Below, piece after piece: positions 25,557 to 33,333 of a stretch of 64,000 nt of DNA. The position numbers and the translations under genes are program-made. Source of the stretch: Streptomyces sp. CNH099 (GTDB taxonomy: Bacteria; Actinomycetota; Actinomycetes; Streptomycetales; Streptomycetaceae); the NCBI GenBank assembly GCA_000514715.1, contig AZWL01000024.1, positions 1 to 64,000 of the forward strand, in the 5' to 3' direction. Positions within the stretch are counted from its first letter, which is position 1. Each line of letters begins with the position of its first letter. The notes below the pieces were generated by a model that saw nothing but the letters and a program-made list of their open reading frames with translations, did not search any database and had not been told where the DNA came from.

Positions 25557-27338
25557 TCAGGCACCCGGCGGGCGGACGTCCTCCGGCCCGGTCCCGCCGC
25601 CCTCGTCCTCGGCCGGGGCGGGGACCACGGGCCGGCCCCGTTCCCCGCCGCGGCCGGCCCGCAGCCGCTTCGCCCGCCCGCGGATCTGCAGCTCGAACTC
25701 GCCGTCGTAGTGCCGGTGTCCGGCCCGCACCGCCGTCTCCACCGCCTTCTCGCCCCGCTCGCCGATGAGGATGAGCTGGTCGTGCCGCAGGTCGCGCATC
25801 AGCGCCACGCACAGCGCGACCATCACCAGCGTGAACGGCACCGCGACGAGGATCGTGAGGTTCTTCAGCCCGGTCAGCGCCGTGTCCCCGCCGCCCCCGA
25901 TCAGCAGCATGATGGCGGCGACCGCGCCGGTCAGCACGCCCCAGACCACGACCACCCCGCGCGTCGGCTCCAGCGTGCCCTTCTGCGACAGCGCGCCCAT
26001 CACGATCGACGCGGCGTCCGCGCCGGAGACGAAGAAGATGCCGACCAGGATCATCACCAGCAGCGTGGTGACGCCGGCGATCGGGTACTCGTTGAGCACC
26101 GCGAACAGCTGCCCCTCCTGCGTCGACTCGTCGGCGATGCCCGCGCCCTCGGCCTCCTGCCGCATCGCCGTTCCGCCGAGGATGCAGAACCACAGCAGGC
26201 TCACGACGCTGGGGACGAGGATCACGCCGCCGATGAACTGCCGGATGGTGCGCCCGCGGCTGATGCGCGCGATGAACATGCCGACGAACGGCGTCCAGGA
26301 GATCCACCAGGCCCAGTAGAAGACCGTCCAGCCCGAGAGCCAGCCGGCGACGCCGTTGCCGCCGCTGGCCTCCGTACGCGCCATCATCTGCGGCAGGTCG
26401 GCGAAGTACGAACCGATGGAGGTCGGCAGCAGGTCGAGGATGAGGATCGTGGGGCCGACGAAGAAGATGAAGACGACGAGCAGCGCGGCGAGCACCATGT
26501 TGATGTTCGACAGCCACTGGATGCCCCGCTCGATGCCGGAGACGGCGGAGGCGACGAACGCGGCGGTGAGCACGCCGATGACGAGGATCAGCAGCCCCTC
26601 GCCGACCTCCTGCGAGGTCCAGCCGACCTCCTTGACGCCGCTGCCGATCTGCAGCGCGCCGAGCCCGAGCGAGGCGGCGGAGCCGAAGAGGGTGGCGAAG
26701 ATGGCGAGGATGTCGATGACCTTGCCGACGCCGCCGTCGGCGTGCCGCGGGCCGATGAGCGGGGTGAAGACGGCGCTGATGGTCTGCCTGCGGTTGCGGC
26801 GGAAGACGCTGTACGCCATGCCGAGGCCGACGACGGCGTAGATGGACCAGGGGTGCAGCGTCCAGTGGAAGAGGGTGGTCGCCATCGCCGTCTCCATCCG
26901 GTCGGCGGCGGGGCCGTCGGCCGGGACGGTGTCCGGCGGCGGGGCGGTGAAGTGCGACAGGGGCTCGTTCACCCCGTAGAACATGAGCCCGATGCCCATG
27001 CCGGCGCTGAACATCATCGCCACCCACGACACGGTGCGGAACTCCGGCGCTTCGCCCTCCTTGCCGAGGGTGATACCGCCGTAGCGGCTGAAGGCCAGCC
27101 AGAGCGCGAAGATCACGAAGCCGGAGGCGGCGAGCACGAAGGCCCATCCGCCGTAGTGCATCGTGTCGTTGAGCAAGGTGGTGGAGGCGTCCTCCAGGGA
27201 GTCCGTCGCCACGGCGCCCCAGATCACGAACGCCAGCGTCAGTGCGGCCGCGACCCCGAAGACGACCGCGTCGGTGCGCGGTGCGGCCCCCGGTGCGCGG
27301 CCGTCCTCCCCCGGCTTGTCCACCCGTTCGTCGAGCAC
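25557..27338 (-). CDS. BCCT-family transporter (betaine/carnitine/choline type)
   Basis: A 593-residue transporter with about twelve membrane segments. The substrate-site helix motif WTVFYWAWWISWTPFVGMFI is the BCCT signature for trimethylammonium compounds such as glycine betaine or choline; the GMGIGLMFYGVNEP segment with Gly repeats is the TM3 helix that decides cation coupling. A C-terminal cytoplasmic tail of about 80 charged residues resembles the osmosensing tail of BetP. Expected role: Na+ (or H+)-coupled uptake of compatible solutes. Start is GTG with a poor ribosome-binding site (GGGAG 14 nt away), so the exact start is uncertain. It is downstream of ppgK by 84 bp on the same strand. 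Confidence 0.92.
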   Translation of the reverse strand: MLDERVDKPGEDGRAPGAAPRTDAVVFGVAAALTLAFVIWGAVATDSLEDASTTLLNDTMHYGGWAFVLAASGFVIFALWLAFSRYGGITLGKEGEAPEFRTVSWVAMMFSAGMGIGLMFYGVNEPLSHFTAPPPDTVPADGPAADRMETAMATTLFHWTLHPWSIYAVVGLGMAYSVFRRNRRQTISAVFTPLIGPRHADGGVGKVIDILAIFATLFGSAASLGLGALQIGSGVKEVGWTSQEVGEGLLILVIGVLTAAFVASAVSGIERGIQWLSNINMVLAALLVVFIFFVGPTILILDLLPTSIGSYFADLPQMMARTEASGGNGVAGWLSGWTVFYWAWWISWTPFVGMFIARISRGRTIRQFIGGVILVPSVVSLLWFCILGGTAMRQEAEGAGIADESTQEGQLFAVLNEYPIAGVTTLLVMILVGIFFVSGADAASIVMGALSQKGTLEPTRGVVVVWGVLTGAVAAIMLLIGGGGDTALTGLKNLTILVAVPFTLVMVALCVALMRDLRHDQLILIGERGEKAVETAVRAGHRHYDGEFELQIRGRAKRLRAGRGGERGRPVVPAPAEDEGGGTGPEDVRPPGA

Positions 27339-27422
27339 CTTCGGTCACCGTCTCCCTACGCTCCGCACACAGAACCCCCTCACCATAGGGGAGACCGGCC
27401 GGGGCGTACGGGAACGGCGGCG

Positions 27423-28169
27423 TCAGCGCGCGGACGCCGCGGCGGCCATCGCGGCGCCGACGATGCCCGCGTTGTTCTGCAGTTCGGCGGGGACGACGTC
27501 CGCGCGGATGCCGGTGATGTCGTCGAGGAACTTGTCGGCCTTGCGGCTCACGCCGCCGCCGATGACGAACAGTTCGGGGGTGAAGAGCATCTCCAGGTGG
27601 GCGAGGTAGTGCTGCACCCGGTGCGCCCAGTGCTTCCAGCTCATGTCCTTGTCCTCGCGCTCCTTGGCGGAGGCGCGCTTCTCGGCCTCGTGCCCGTGCA
27701 GTTCCAGGTGGCCGAGTTCGGTGTTGGGGACGAGCCGGCCGCCGGTGAAGACCGCGCTGCCGATACCGGTGCCGAACGTCAGCACGAGCACGGTGCCGGT
27801 GCGGCCGCGGCCGGCACCGAAGGTCATTTCGGCGATGCCGGCGGCGTCGGCGTCGTTGACGAGGTGCACCGGGCGGCCGAGGCGGTCGCCGAGGAGGGCG
27901 GCGGCGTCGACGTCGACCCAGCTCTTGTCGACGTTGGCGGCGGTGCGCACGACGCCGCCGGTGACGACGCCGGGGAACGTGACGCCCACCGGGCCGTCCT
28001 GCCCGGCGAAGTGCCCGACCACCGCGGCGACGCCGTCGGCGACGGCGTCCGGGGCGGAGGGGTGCGGGGTGAGCACCTTGTGCCGCTCCGCCGCGAGGGT
28101 GCCCGTGTCCAGGTCGGCGGGGGCGCCCTTGATGCCCGAGCCGCCGATGTCGACTCCCATGATGTTCAT
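27423..28169 (-). CDS. ppgK: polyphosphate glucokinase
   Basis: A 248-residue ROK-fold kinase that phosphorylates glucose with polyphosphate (or ATP) in the cytoplasm. GVDIGGSGIKG is the phosphate-1 motif, VNDADAAG the hinge with catalytic Asp, LTFGTGIGSA the phosphate-2 motif and ELGHLELHGHEAE the segment conserved in PpgK. Length matches the family (about 245-265). The ATG at 28169 starts the protein four codons before the first motif. A polyphosphate-binding basic segment (REDKDMSWKHWAHRV) is present. It is divergent from an M28 aminopeptidase gene; a TATCCGG/CCGGATA inverted repeat lies between. Confidence 0.93.
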   Translation of the reverse strand: MNIMGVDIGGSGIKGAPADLDTGTLAAERHKVLTPHPSAPDAVADGVAAVVGHFAGQDGPVGVTFPGVVTGGVVRTAANVDKSWVDVDAAALLGDRLGRPVHLVNDADAAGIAEMTFGAGRGRTGTVLVLTFGTGIGSAVFTGGRLVPNTELGHLELHGHEAEKRASAKEREDKDMSWKHWAHRVQHYLAHLEMLFTPELFVIGGGVSRKADKFLDDITGIRADVVPAELQNNAGIVGAAMAAAASAR

Positions 28170-28235
28170 AGCCCCAGACGATACGGCGACCGGACCCGTC
28201 CGCGCGCGACCACGACAAGGCACTCCGCCGTCCGA

Positions 28236-28259
28236 TATCCGGGATTCCGTGACCGGATA
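28236..28259. promoter_or_regulatory. inverted repeat between ppgK and the M28 peptidase gene
   Basis: TATCCGG (28236-28242) and CCGGATA (28253-28259) are exact inverted copies 10 bp apart, in the divergent region 67 bp from ppgK. TTGACG at 28265-28270 could be a -35 for the peptidase. Operator function is inference. Confidence 0.4.
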
Positions 28260-28330
28260 AGTTCTTGACGCGACCTCATCAACTCCGCCAGCCTCTGGGG
28301 CACGACAATCCCCCACCGTTGGGAGCACCC

Positions 28331-29329
28331 ATGCCCCTCCGTCGTGCACGCCTCAGGTCGCGGCCGGCCGCCGCCGTCCTCACCGGCGGGCTGCTGACCG
28401 CGCTGCTCGTGCCCGGCGCGGTCGCCGCGGAACCCGCGGCCACCGCGCCGCCGGCCGTCGAGGCCGCGCCCGCGGCGCGCGTCGCGCCCGAGCAGGCGCC
28501 GGACATACCCGTCGCGAACGTCCAGGCGCACCTGGCCCGGTTCCAGTCCATCGCCGCCGCCAACGGCGGCAACCGCGCCCACGGCCGGCCCGGCTACCGC
28601 GCCTCGCTCGACTACGTCAGGCAACAGCTGGACGCCGCCGGATTCACCACCAGGGTCCAGCAGTTCAGCACCTTCGGCAGCATCGGCTACAACCTCGTCG
28701 CGGACTGGCCGGGCGGCGACCCGAACCAGGTCCTCATGGCCGGGGCACACCTCGACTCCGTCTCCTCCGGGCCCGGCATCAACGACAACGGCACCGGCTC
28801 CGCCGCCGTCCTGGAGACGGCCCTCGCCGTGGCCCGCGCCGGCTTCCAGCCGCGCGAGCATCTGCGCTTCACCTGGTGGGGCGCGGAGGAACTGGGCCTG
28901 GTCGGCTCGCGGTACTACGTCGCCAACCTGTCGTCCGCGGACCGCGCCGCGATCACCGGCTACCTGAACTTCGACATGATCGGCTCGCCCAACCCCGGGT
29001 ACTTCGTCTACGACGACGACCCGCAGATCGAGAAGGTGTTCAAGGACTTCTACTCCGGCCTCGGCGTCCCCACCGAGATCGAGACCGAGGGCGACGGCCG
29101 GTCGGACCACGCGGCGTTCAAGAACGCCGGAGTGCCGGTCGGCGGGCTGTTCACCGGCGCGAGCCGGACGAAGTCGGCGGCGCAGGCGGCGAAGTGGGGC
29201 GGCACGGCCGGCCAGCCGTTCGACCGGTGCTACCACAGCTCCTGCGACACCACGTCGAACGTCAACAGCACGGCGCTGGACCGCAACAGCGACGCCCTCG
29301 CCCACGCGGTGTGGACGCTGGCCGAGTAG
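28331..29329 (+). CDS. secreted M28-family metallo-aminopeptidase (SGAP-like)
   Basis: A 332-residue zinc aminopeptidase. The signal peptide covers about 1-33 (basic start, hydrophobic core, AxA site). Zinc ligands match Streptomyces griseus aminopeptidase: His140 in AGAHLDS, Asp152 in INDNG, the Glu pair in WGAEELGL, Asp in NFDMIGS and His in SDHAAF. CYHSSCDT near the C-terminus gives the conserved disulfide. The enzyme releases N-terminal, mostly hydrophobic, residues outside the cell. The ATG at 28331 has GGGAG 5 nt upstream. Its end is 25 bp from the convergent MarR gene. Confidence 0.93.
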   Translation: MPLRRARLRSRPAAAVLTGGLLTALLVPGAVAAEPAATAPPAVEAAPAARVAPEQAPDIPVANVQAHLARFQSIAAANGGNRAHGRPGYRASLDYVRQQLDAAGFTTRVQQFSTFGSIGYNLVADWPGGDPNQVLMAGAHLDSVSSGPGINDNGTGSAAVLETALAVARAGFQPREHLRFTWWGAEELGLVGSRYYVANLSSADRAAITGYLNFDMIGSPNPGYFVYDDDPQIEKVFKDFYSGLGVPTEIETEGDGRSDHAAFKNAGVPVGGLFTGASRTKSAAQAAKWGGTAGQPFDRCYHSSCDTTSNVNSTALDRNSDALAHAVWTLAE

Positions 29330-29354
29330 CCCGCGGCCCGGGACGCGGCGGCGG

Positions 29355-29951
29355 TCAGGACTCCGTGACGGGCTCCGGGGCGGCCTGCGGGGCCGGCTCC
29401 TGGGCGGCGGTCCCGCCGCCCCCGGCGCCACCCGCCGCCGCGTCGCCCCCCGCCGCGCACTCCGCCTCCGCGTCCTCCGCCAGCGCCTGCGCGCAGATCG
29501 GCCGCAGGCCGTCCTGCACCGCCCCGCTGATCGCGCCCAGCTGGCGCTGCTGCTCGGGCGTGAGCACGTCGAAGAGGTGCTTGCGCACTTCCGTCACATG
29601 CCCCGGAGCCGCCGCCTCCAGCACGGCGAACCCGGCGTCGGTCAGCTGCGCCACGGAGCCGCGGCGGTCGGCGTCGGTGGCGCACCGGGACACGTACCCC
29701 GCCTTCTCCAGCGCCGCCACCGCGTGCGACAGCCGGCTGCGCGAGGAGCGGGCCAGGTCGGCCAGCTCGCTCATCCGCAGGCTGCGCCCGGGGCTCTCGG
29801 AGAGGTGGACCAGGATCTCGTAGTACGCCACGGGCATCCCGGAGTCACGCCGCAGCTGCCGGTCCAGATGCGCGTTGAAGTCGCGGACGGCGTTCATGAA
29901 GAGACGCCATATCCGCTGTTCGTCATCGGTGAGCCAGCGCACGTCGGTCAT
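29355..29951 (-). CDS. MarR-family transcriptional regulator
   Basis: A 198-residue winged-helix regulator. The core (about 10-150) shows VAYYEILVHLSESPGRSLRM, the recognition helix SSRSRLSHAVAALEKAGYV and the wing with DADRRGSVAQLT. A long Ala/Gly-rich C-terminal tail of about 40 residues is unusual and probably disordered. The ATG at 29951 is chosen over one four codons upstream because a TATAGG -10-like box overlaps the latter. It is divergent from a YceI gene, and several TTGA/TCAA half-sites lie between, so it likely represses that gene and itself. Confidence 0.9.
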   Translation of the reverse strand: MTDVRWLTDDEQRIWRLFMNAVRDFNAHLDRQLRRDSGMPVAYYEILVHLSESPGRSLRMSELADLARSSRSRLSHAVAALEKAGYVSRCATDADRRGSVAQLTDAGFAVLEAAAPGHVTEVRKHLFDVLTPEQQRQLGAISGAVQDGLRPICAQALAEDAEAECAAGGDAAAGGAGGGGTAAQEPAPQAAPEPVTES

Positions 29952-29970
29952 AGGTCCCAGCATACCTATA

Positions 29971-30038
29971 GTTGAGACCTCAACCAGAGCGTGTTACGGT
30001 TTTAGTGAAAGTTCAACCACGTGGCCCACAGTGGTTGA
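29971..30038. promoter_or_regulatory. MarR-type operators and yceI promoter
   Basis: GTTGAG-AC-CTCAAC (29971-29984) is a perfect short palindrome. A second inverted repeat TCAACCAC/GTGGTTGA lies at 30013-30020 and 30031-30038. The first overlaps a promoter for the YceI gene with -35 TTGAGA (29972-29977), 17 bp, and -10 TACGGT (29995-30000). Repressor binding would block transcription. Confidence 0.6.
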
Positions 30039-30063
30039 CTCCGCTACCGAGAGGTATTCAGCC

Positions 30064-30609
30064 ATGACCACGCACACCGAGCAGCTCCCCGGCTTCCAGA
30101 CCGGCACCTGGACCATCGACCCGGTGCACTCCGACGTCTCCTTCGTCGTCCGCCACCTGGGCGTCACGCGGGTCCGCGGCACGTTCGACCAGGTGGAAGG
30201 CACCATCGTGACCGCCGAGGACCCGCTGGAGTCGCAGGTCACCGCGGTCATCAAGACCGCCTCGGTCAACACGCGCAACGACATGCGCGACGACCACGTG
30301 CGCACCGAGGACTTCCTGGACGTCGAGAAGTACCCCGAGATGACCTTCACGTCCACCGGCATCCGCGCCGAGGACGGCGTCTACCTGATCGACGGCGACC
30401 TGACGCTGCGCGGCGTCACCCGCCCCGTGACCCTGGAGACCGAGGTCGGCGGCTTCGGGCCGGGCATGCAGGAGGGCAGCGCGGTCGCCGGGTTCTCCGC
30501 CACCACCGAGATCAGCCGCAGCGACTTCGGCGTGACCGGCGGCGCGGCCGGCGCGGCGGTCAGCGACAAGATCAAGATCAGCCTGGACATCGAGGCCGGG
30601 CGCTCCTGA
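30064..30609 (+). CDS. YceI-family lipid-binding-like protein
   Basis: A 181-residue lipocalin-like beta-barrel protein. TWTIDPVHSDVSFVVRHLGV is the N-terminal family signature, followed by GTFDQVEGTI, the DHVRTEDFLDVEKYPEMTF block and DLTLRGVTRPVTLE. Family members bind polyisoprenoids or amphiphiles; no signal peptide is present, so this one is cytoplasmic. GAGAGG lies 9 nt before the ATG. It is divergent from a MarR regulator with operator repeats between, a common arrangement for stress-inducible YceI genes. Confidence 0.92.
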   Translation: MTTHTEQLPGFQTGTWTIDPVHSDVSFVVRHLGVTRVRGTFDQVEGTIVTAEDPLESQVTAVIKTASVNTRNDMRDDHVRTEDFLDVEKYPEMTFTSTGIRAEDGVYLIDGDLTLRGVTRPVTLETEVGGFGPGMQEGSAVAGFSATTEISRSDFGVTGGAAGAAVSDKIKISLDIEAGRS

Positions 30610-30626
30610 AGCGCACGCGCGACCCC

Positions 30627-30650
30627 GCGGGCGGCCGCCGCGCCGCCCGC
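30627..30650. terminator. hairpin between convergent yceI and panD
   Basis: GCGGGCGG (30627-30634) pairs with CCGCCCGC (30643-30650) around CCGCCGCG, 17 bp after the YceI stop and 44 bp from the panD stop. Confidence 0.55.
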
Positions 30651-30693
30651 CCTGCGAACACGGTGCGGGGCGGCCCCCGCCGGTGACTTCCGC

Positions 30694-31113
30694 TCAGTCC
30701 CCGGCCACGGCGTCGCCCCGCACCGTTCCCGTGCCGGGCAGCGCCTCGGCCGGGTCCGAGCCGTGCCGGACGACGCGGTTGCCGTCGTCCACGAAGACGA
30801 TCCGCGGCAGCAGCGCCTTCGCGTCCGCGTCGCCCACCGTCGCGTAGCTGATGACGATCACCAGGTCGCCCGGGCTGACCAGCCGGGCGGCCGCGCCGTT
30901 GATGCCGATCACGCCGCTGCCCCGCGGGCCGGTGATGACGTAGGTGGTGAGCCGGGCGCCGTTGTCGATGTCGACGACGTCGACCTGCTCGCCGGCCAGC
31001 AGGTCCGCGGCCTCCATGAGGTCCTCGTCGATGGTGATCGAACCGACGTAGTGCAGGTCGGCCTGCGTCACGGTGGCGCGGTGGATCTTGGACTTCAGCA
31101 TCGTCCGGAACAC
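30694..31113 (-). CDS. panD: aspartate 1-decarboxylase (pyruvoyl enzyme)
   Basis: A 139-residue PanD, which makes beta-alanine from L-aspartate for pantothenate and CoA synthesis. The self-cleavage site Gly24-Ser25 sits in HYVGSITID, leaving a pyruvoyl group on the alpha chain. Lys9, His11, Tyr22, and the TTYVITGPRGSGVIGINGAA block match the family. Start is GTG, with GACGAGG upstream. No panB or panC is adjacent, as is usual in Streptomyces. Aspartate is also the presumed precursor of the flavoprotein/lyase pair at 7.4-10.8 kb, but no link is implied by sequence. Confidence 0.95.
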   Translation of the reverse strand: MFRTMLKSKIHRATVTQADLHYVGSITIDEDLMEAADLLAGEQVDVVDIDNGARLTTYVITGPRGSGVIGINGAAARLVSPGDLVIVISYATVGDADAKALLPRIVFVDDGNRVVRHGSDPAEALPGTGTVRGDAVAGD

Positions 31114-31457
31114 GGGCGGCCTCGTCTGCGGTCAGGGGGTACGGGGGCGACGCCAGGGTAACCGCGCCGCGGCGGCGGACCGGGTCCGCGGACGGCGAAC
31201 TGTGAGCGACACCACCGCCCGGCGGTTCCCCCGCGGGGGCGGGACCCGCACGCGGGGGGCGCGGGCCTTCGCGGCGTACGGGGGCACGGGCGTACGGGCA
31301 GCACCGGGCCCGCGTGCGGGCGCGGCGGCCGCAACTCCCTCCCGGGCCTACCCCGTTCCGGAGCGCCCCGCCACTCGCCGGGGACCGATCCGGTGCTTCC
31401 CCGCGGCGTCCCGTGTCGCTGGCGCGCCCGGACTCCGCCCCGTGAGACCAGTTGGTC
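31114..31457. other. 344-bp gene-free divergent region between panD and the deacetylase gene
   Basis: Very G+C-rich spacer holding the promoters of both neighbours. I see several short C/G runs but no long hairpin, no convincing -10/-35 pair and no coding signal with a ribosome-binding site. Confidence 0.5.
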
Positions 31458-32315
31458 ATGAAATATGACAAATACCCCGCACGGGGGTTCCCCCGGCGCA
31501 CCGCGCTCTGCCTGGGCCTGCTCGGCGCCTACCAGCTGGCCATCGCCCCCAACGCGCACACCCCCAGGTCGGGGGCGGCCGGCCGGGCGGCTGCCGGGGA
31601 CGGCAAACCGCTCGGCCGCGCCGCGCACCGGCTGCGCCCGGCCGCCGGGCGCACCGGTGCGGCGCCCATGACGACCTCCGGCGGCATGGCCCGCATCGCC
31701 GGCCCGACCCGGCCGGTCGCGGTGCGCGCCGCGCCGCACACCACCCTCCGGCAGACCGGCAAGAAGATCGCCCTCACCTTCGACGACGGCCCGCACGCCA
31801 CGCAGACGCCGGCGATCCTGCGGATCCTCCGGCGCCACGGGGCACGCGCGACCTTCTTCGTCATCGGCGAGAACATCCCCTCGAACCGCGACGTACTGCG
31901 CCGGATCGCCGCCGACGGCCACGTCGTCGGCAACCACTCGTACACCCACCCCCAGCTCGACCTGATCAGCACCCCACGGGTGCGGGAGGAGCTGGAGCGG
32001 TGCAGCGACCTGGTGGCGAAGGAACTGGGCGCGCCGCCGCGGCTGGCGCGGGCGCCGTACGGGATGTGGCACGGGCCGAGCCTGCAGATCTGCGCGCAGC
32101 TGCAGATGGAGCCCTTCCAGTGGGACATCGACACCCTCGACTGGGACAACCGCGACCAGCGGTTCATCGAGACCACCGTGCTCGGCCACGCCCATCCGGG
32201 CGCGATCGTGCTGGCGCACGACGGGGGCGGCAACCGGTGGGCCACGGTGCGGGCGCTGGAGTACTACCTGCCGCGGCTGCTGGACGAGGGATACACGCTG
32301 GTGCAGCCGGCGTAG
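31458..32315 (+). CDS. polysaccharide deacetylase (NodB-type carbohydrate esterase 4)
   Basis: A 285-residue protein with an N-terminal hydrophobic signal or anchor (about 10-35), a Gly/Ala/Arg-rich spacer and a NodB domain (about 95-280). The five CE4 motifs are present: TFDDGPH (metal Asp), HSYTHP (metal His pair), RAPYGMW, DIDTLDW and IVLAHDGGG. The enzyme should remove acetyl groups from peptidoglycan or chitin-like polymers outside the membrane. The ATG at 31458 has GAGACC upstream. No operon partner is evident. Confidence 0.9.
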   Translation: MKYDKYPARGFPRRTALCLGLLGAYQLAIAPNAHTPRSGAAGRAAAGDGKPLGRAAHRLRPAAGRTGAAPMTTSGGMARIAGPTRPVAVRAAPHTTLRQTGKKIALTFDDGPHATQTPAILRILRRHGARATFFVIGENIPSNRDVLRRIAADGHVVGNHSYTHPQLDLISTPRVREELERCSDLVAKELGAPPRLARAPYGMWHGPSLQICAQLQMEPFQWDIDTLDWDNRDQRFIETTVLGHAHPGAIVLAHDGGGNRWATVRALEYYLPRLLDEGYTLVQPA

Positions 32316-32514
32316 CCCCCGCAAGCCCGCCCGTATGCCCCCGCACAAGCCCGCCCATCCCCGCACTCCCGCCCCAGGGTAGGCCGCCCCGCCGACAGAA
32401 CCGCCCGCCGAAGGAACCGCGCACGCACCGCCCGCCGGCGCCCCGCCCGGCGCCCGTCTCCCGCACCGCGCGGCGGCGGGCCGGAGATTCGGAGGGCTCG
32501 GGGGCTGGCCCGTA

Positions 32515-32526
32515 GAAAGCGCTTGC
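32515..32526. promoter_or_regulatory. LacI-type operator GAAAGCGCTTGC before the cupin gene
   Basis: The AAGCGCTT core (32517-32524) is a perfect palindrome typical of LacI/GalR sites and begins 15 bp before the ATG. GAAAGCGCTT is identical to the site before the LacI-linked oxidoreductase gene (54477-54486, opposite orientation). Confidence 0.6.
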
Positions 32527-32529
32527 GTC

Positions 32530-33270
32530 ATGCTGGTGCACATGGCCGATCCCGCACTCCCGCCCCTTCCCGGCGGCGTCAGCGTCTCCCGGCTCCGCGT
32601 CTACGACTGGCAGGCCCCCGACGGCCTCCGCGGCGGCACCCCGCACCTGCACCTCGCCTGCACCGAGGCGTACGTCGTCCTCGGCGGCCACGGCGCCGTG
32701 CAGACCCTGACCGCCTCCGGGTACGCCGAGACCGAGCTGGCCGAGGACACCGTCGTCTGGTTCACGCCCGGCACCATCCACCGCCTCGTCAACGGCGACG
32801 GCCGGCTCGACATCCTCGTCGTGATGCAGAACGCCGGCCTGCCCGAGGCCGGCGACGCCGCCTTCCCCTTCCCGCCCGACGTCCTCCACGACGACGCCGC
32901 CTACGCCCGCGCCGCCGCGCTCGACCCGGCGCAGCCGGAGAAGTCCGCGCAGGCGCGCCGCGACCTGGCGCTGGCCGGCTTCGCCGAGCTGGCCGACGCC
33001 GCGCGCGGCGGCGACACGGGGCCCCTGCTCGCGTTCCACGAGCGGGCCGCGCAGCTCGTCCGGCCGCACCTGGACGACTGGCGGCGGCGCTGGGAACGGG
33101 GCCCGGCGGCGGCCGCCGCGGCGACGGACGCGCAGCTCGACGCGCTGCGCACGGACGCCGGCCACCTGCGGTCGGCGTCGGTGCAGCGGGCCGGGGCGGC
33201 GGCGCGGTTCGGGATGTGCGGGCGGCTGCAGGCGTGCGACCTGGACGGGGCGGTCGCGGTGGAGGCGTAG
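32530..33270 (+). CDS. cupin-domain protein, probable sugar-related regulon member
   Basis: A 246-residue protein. The N-terminal cupin (about 15-110) shows TPHLHLACTEAYVVLGGHGAV and VVWFTPGTIHRLVNGDG, supplying the metal-binding His/Glu pattern of cupin motifs 1 and 2. The C-terminal half is helical (AQPEKSAQARRDLALAGFAELAD) and has no recognised fold. ATG at 32530 or 32542. No clear ribosome-binding site; the LacI-type palindrome occupies that position. The palindrome suggests control by a LacI regulator, possibly the one at 54.7 kb. Enzymatic role (isomerase, dioxygenase or binding) is unknown. Confidence 0.75.
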   Translation: MLVHMADPALPPLPGGVSVSRLRVYDWQAPDGLRGGTPHLHLACTEAYVVLGGHGAVQTLTASGYAETELAEDTVVWFTPGTIHRLVNGDGRLDILVVMQNAGLPEAGDAAFPFPPDVLHDDAAYARAAALDPAQPEKSAQARRDLALAGFAELADAARGGDTGPLLAFHERAAQLVRPHLDDWRRRWERGPAAAAAATDAQLDALRTDAGHLRSASVQRAGAAARFGMCGRLQACDLDGAVAVEA

Positions 33271-33333
33271 CGGCCCCGGCGAAGGGGGCGACGAGGGGGA
33301 ACCCGGGTGACGCCCACCCCTTCACGGGGAAGA

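Noticed and set aside
25557..28169. BCCT transporter and ppgK as one operon
   Set aside because: Same strand and 84 bp apart, but functions are unrelated and a separate promoter cannot be excluded, so operon membership is not claimed.
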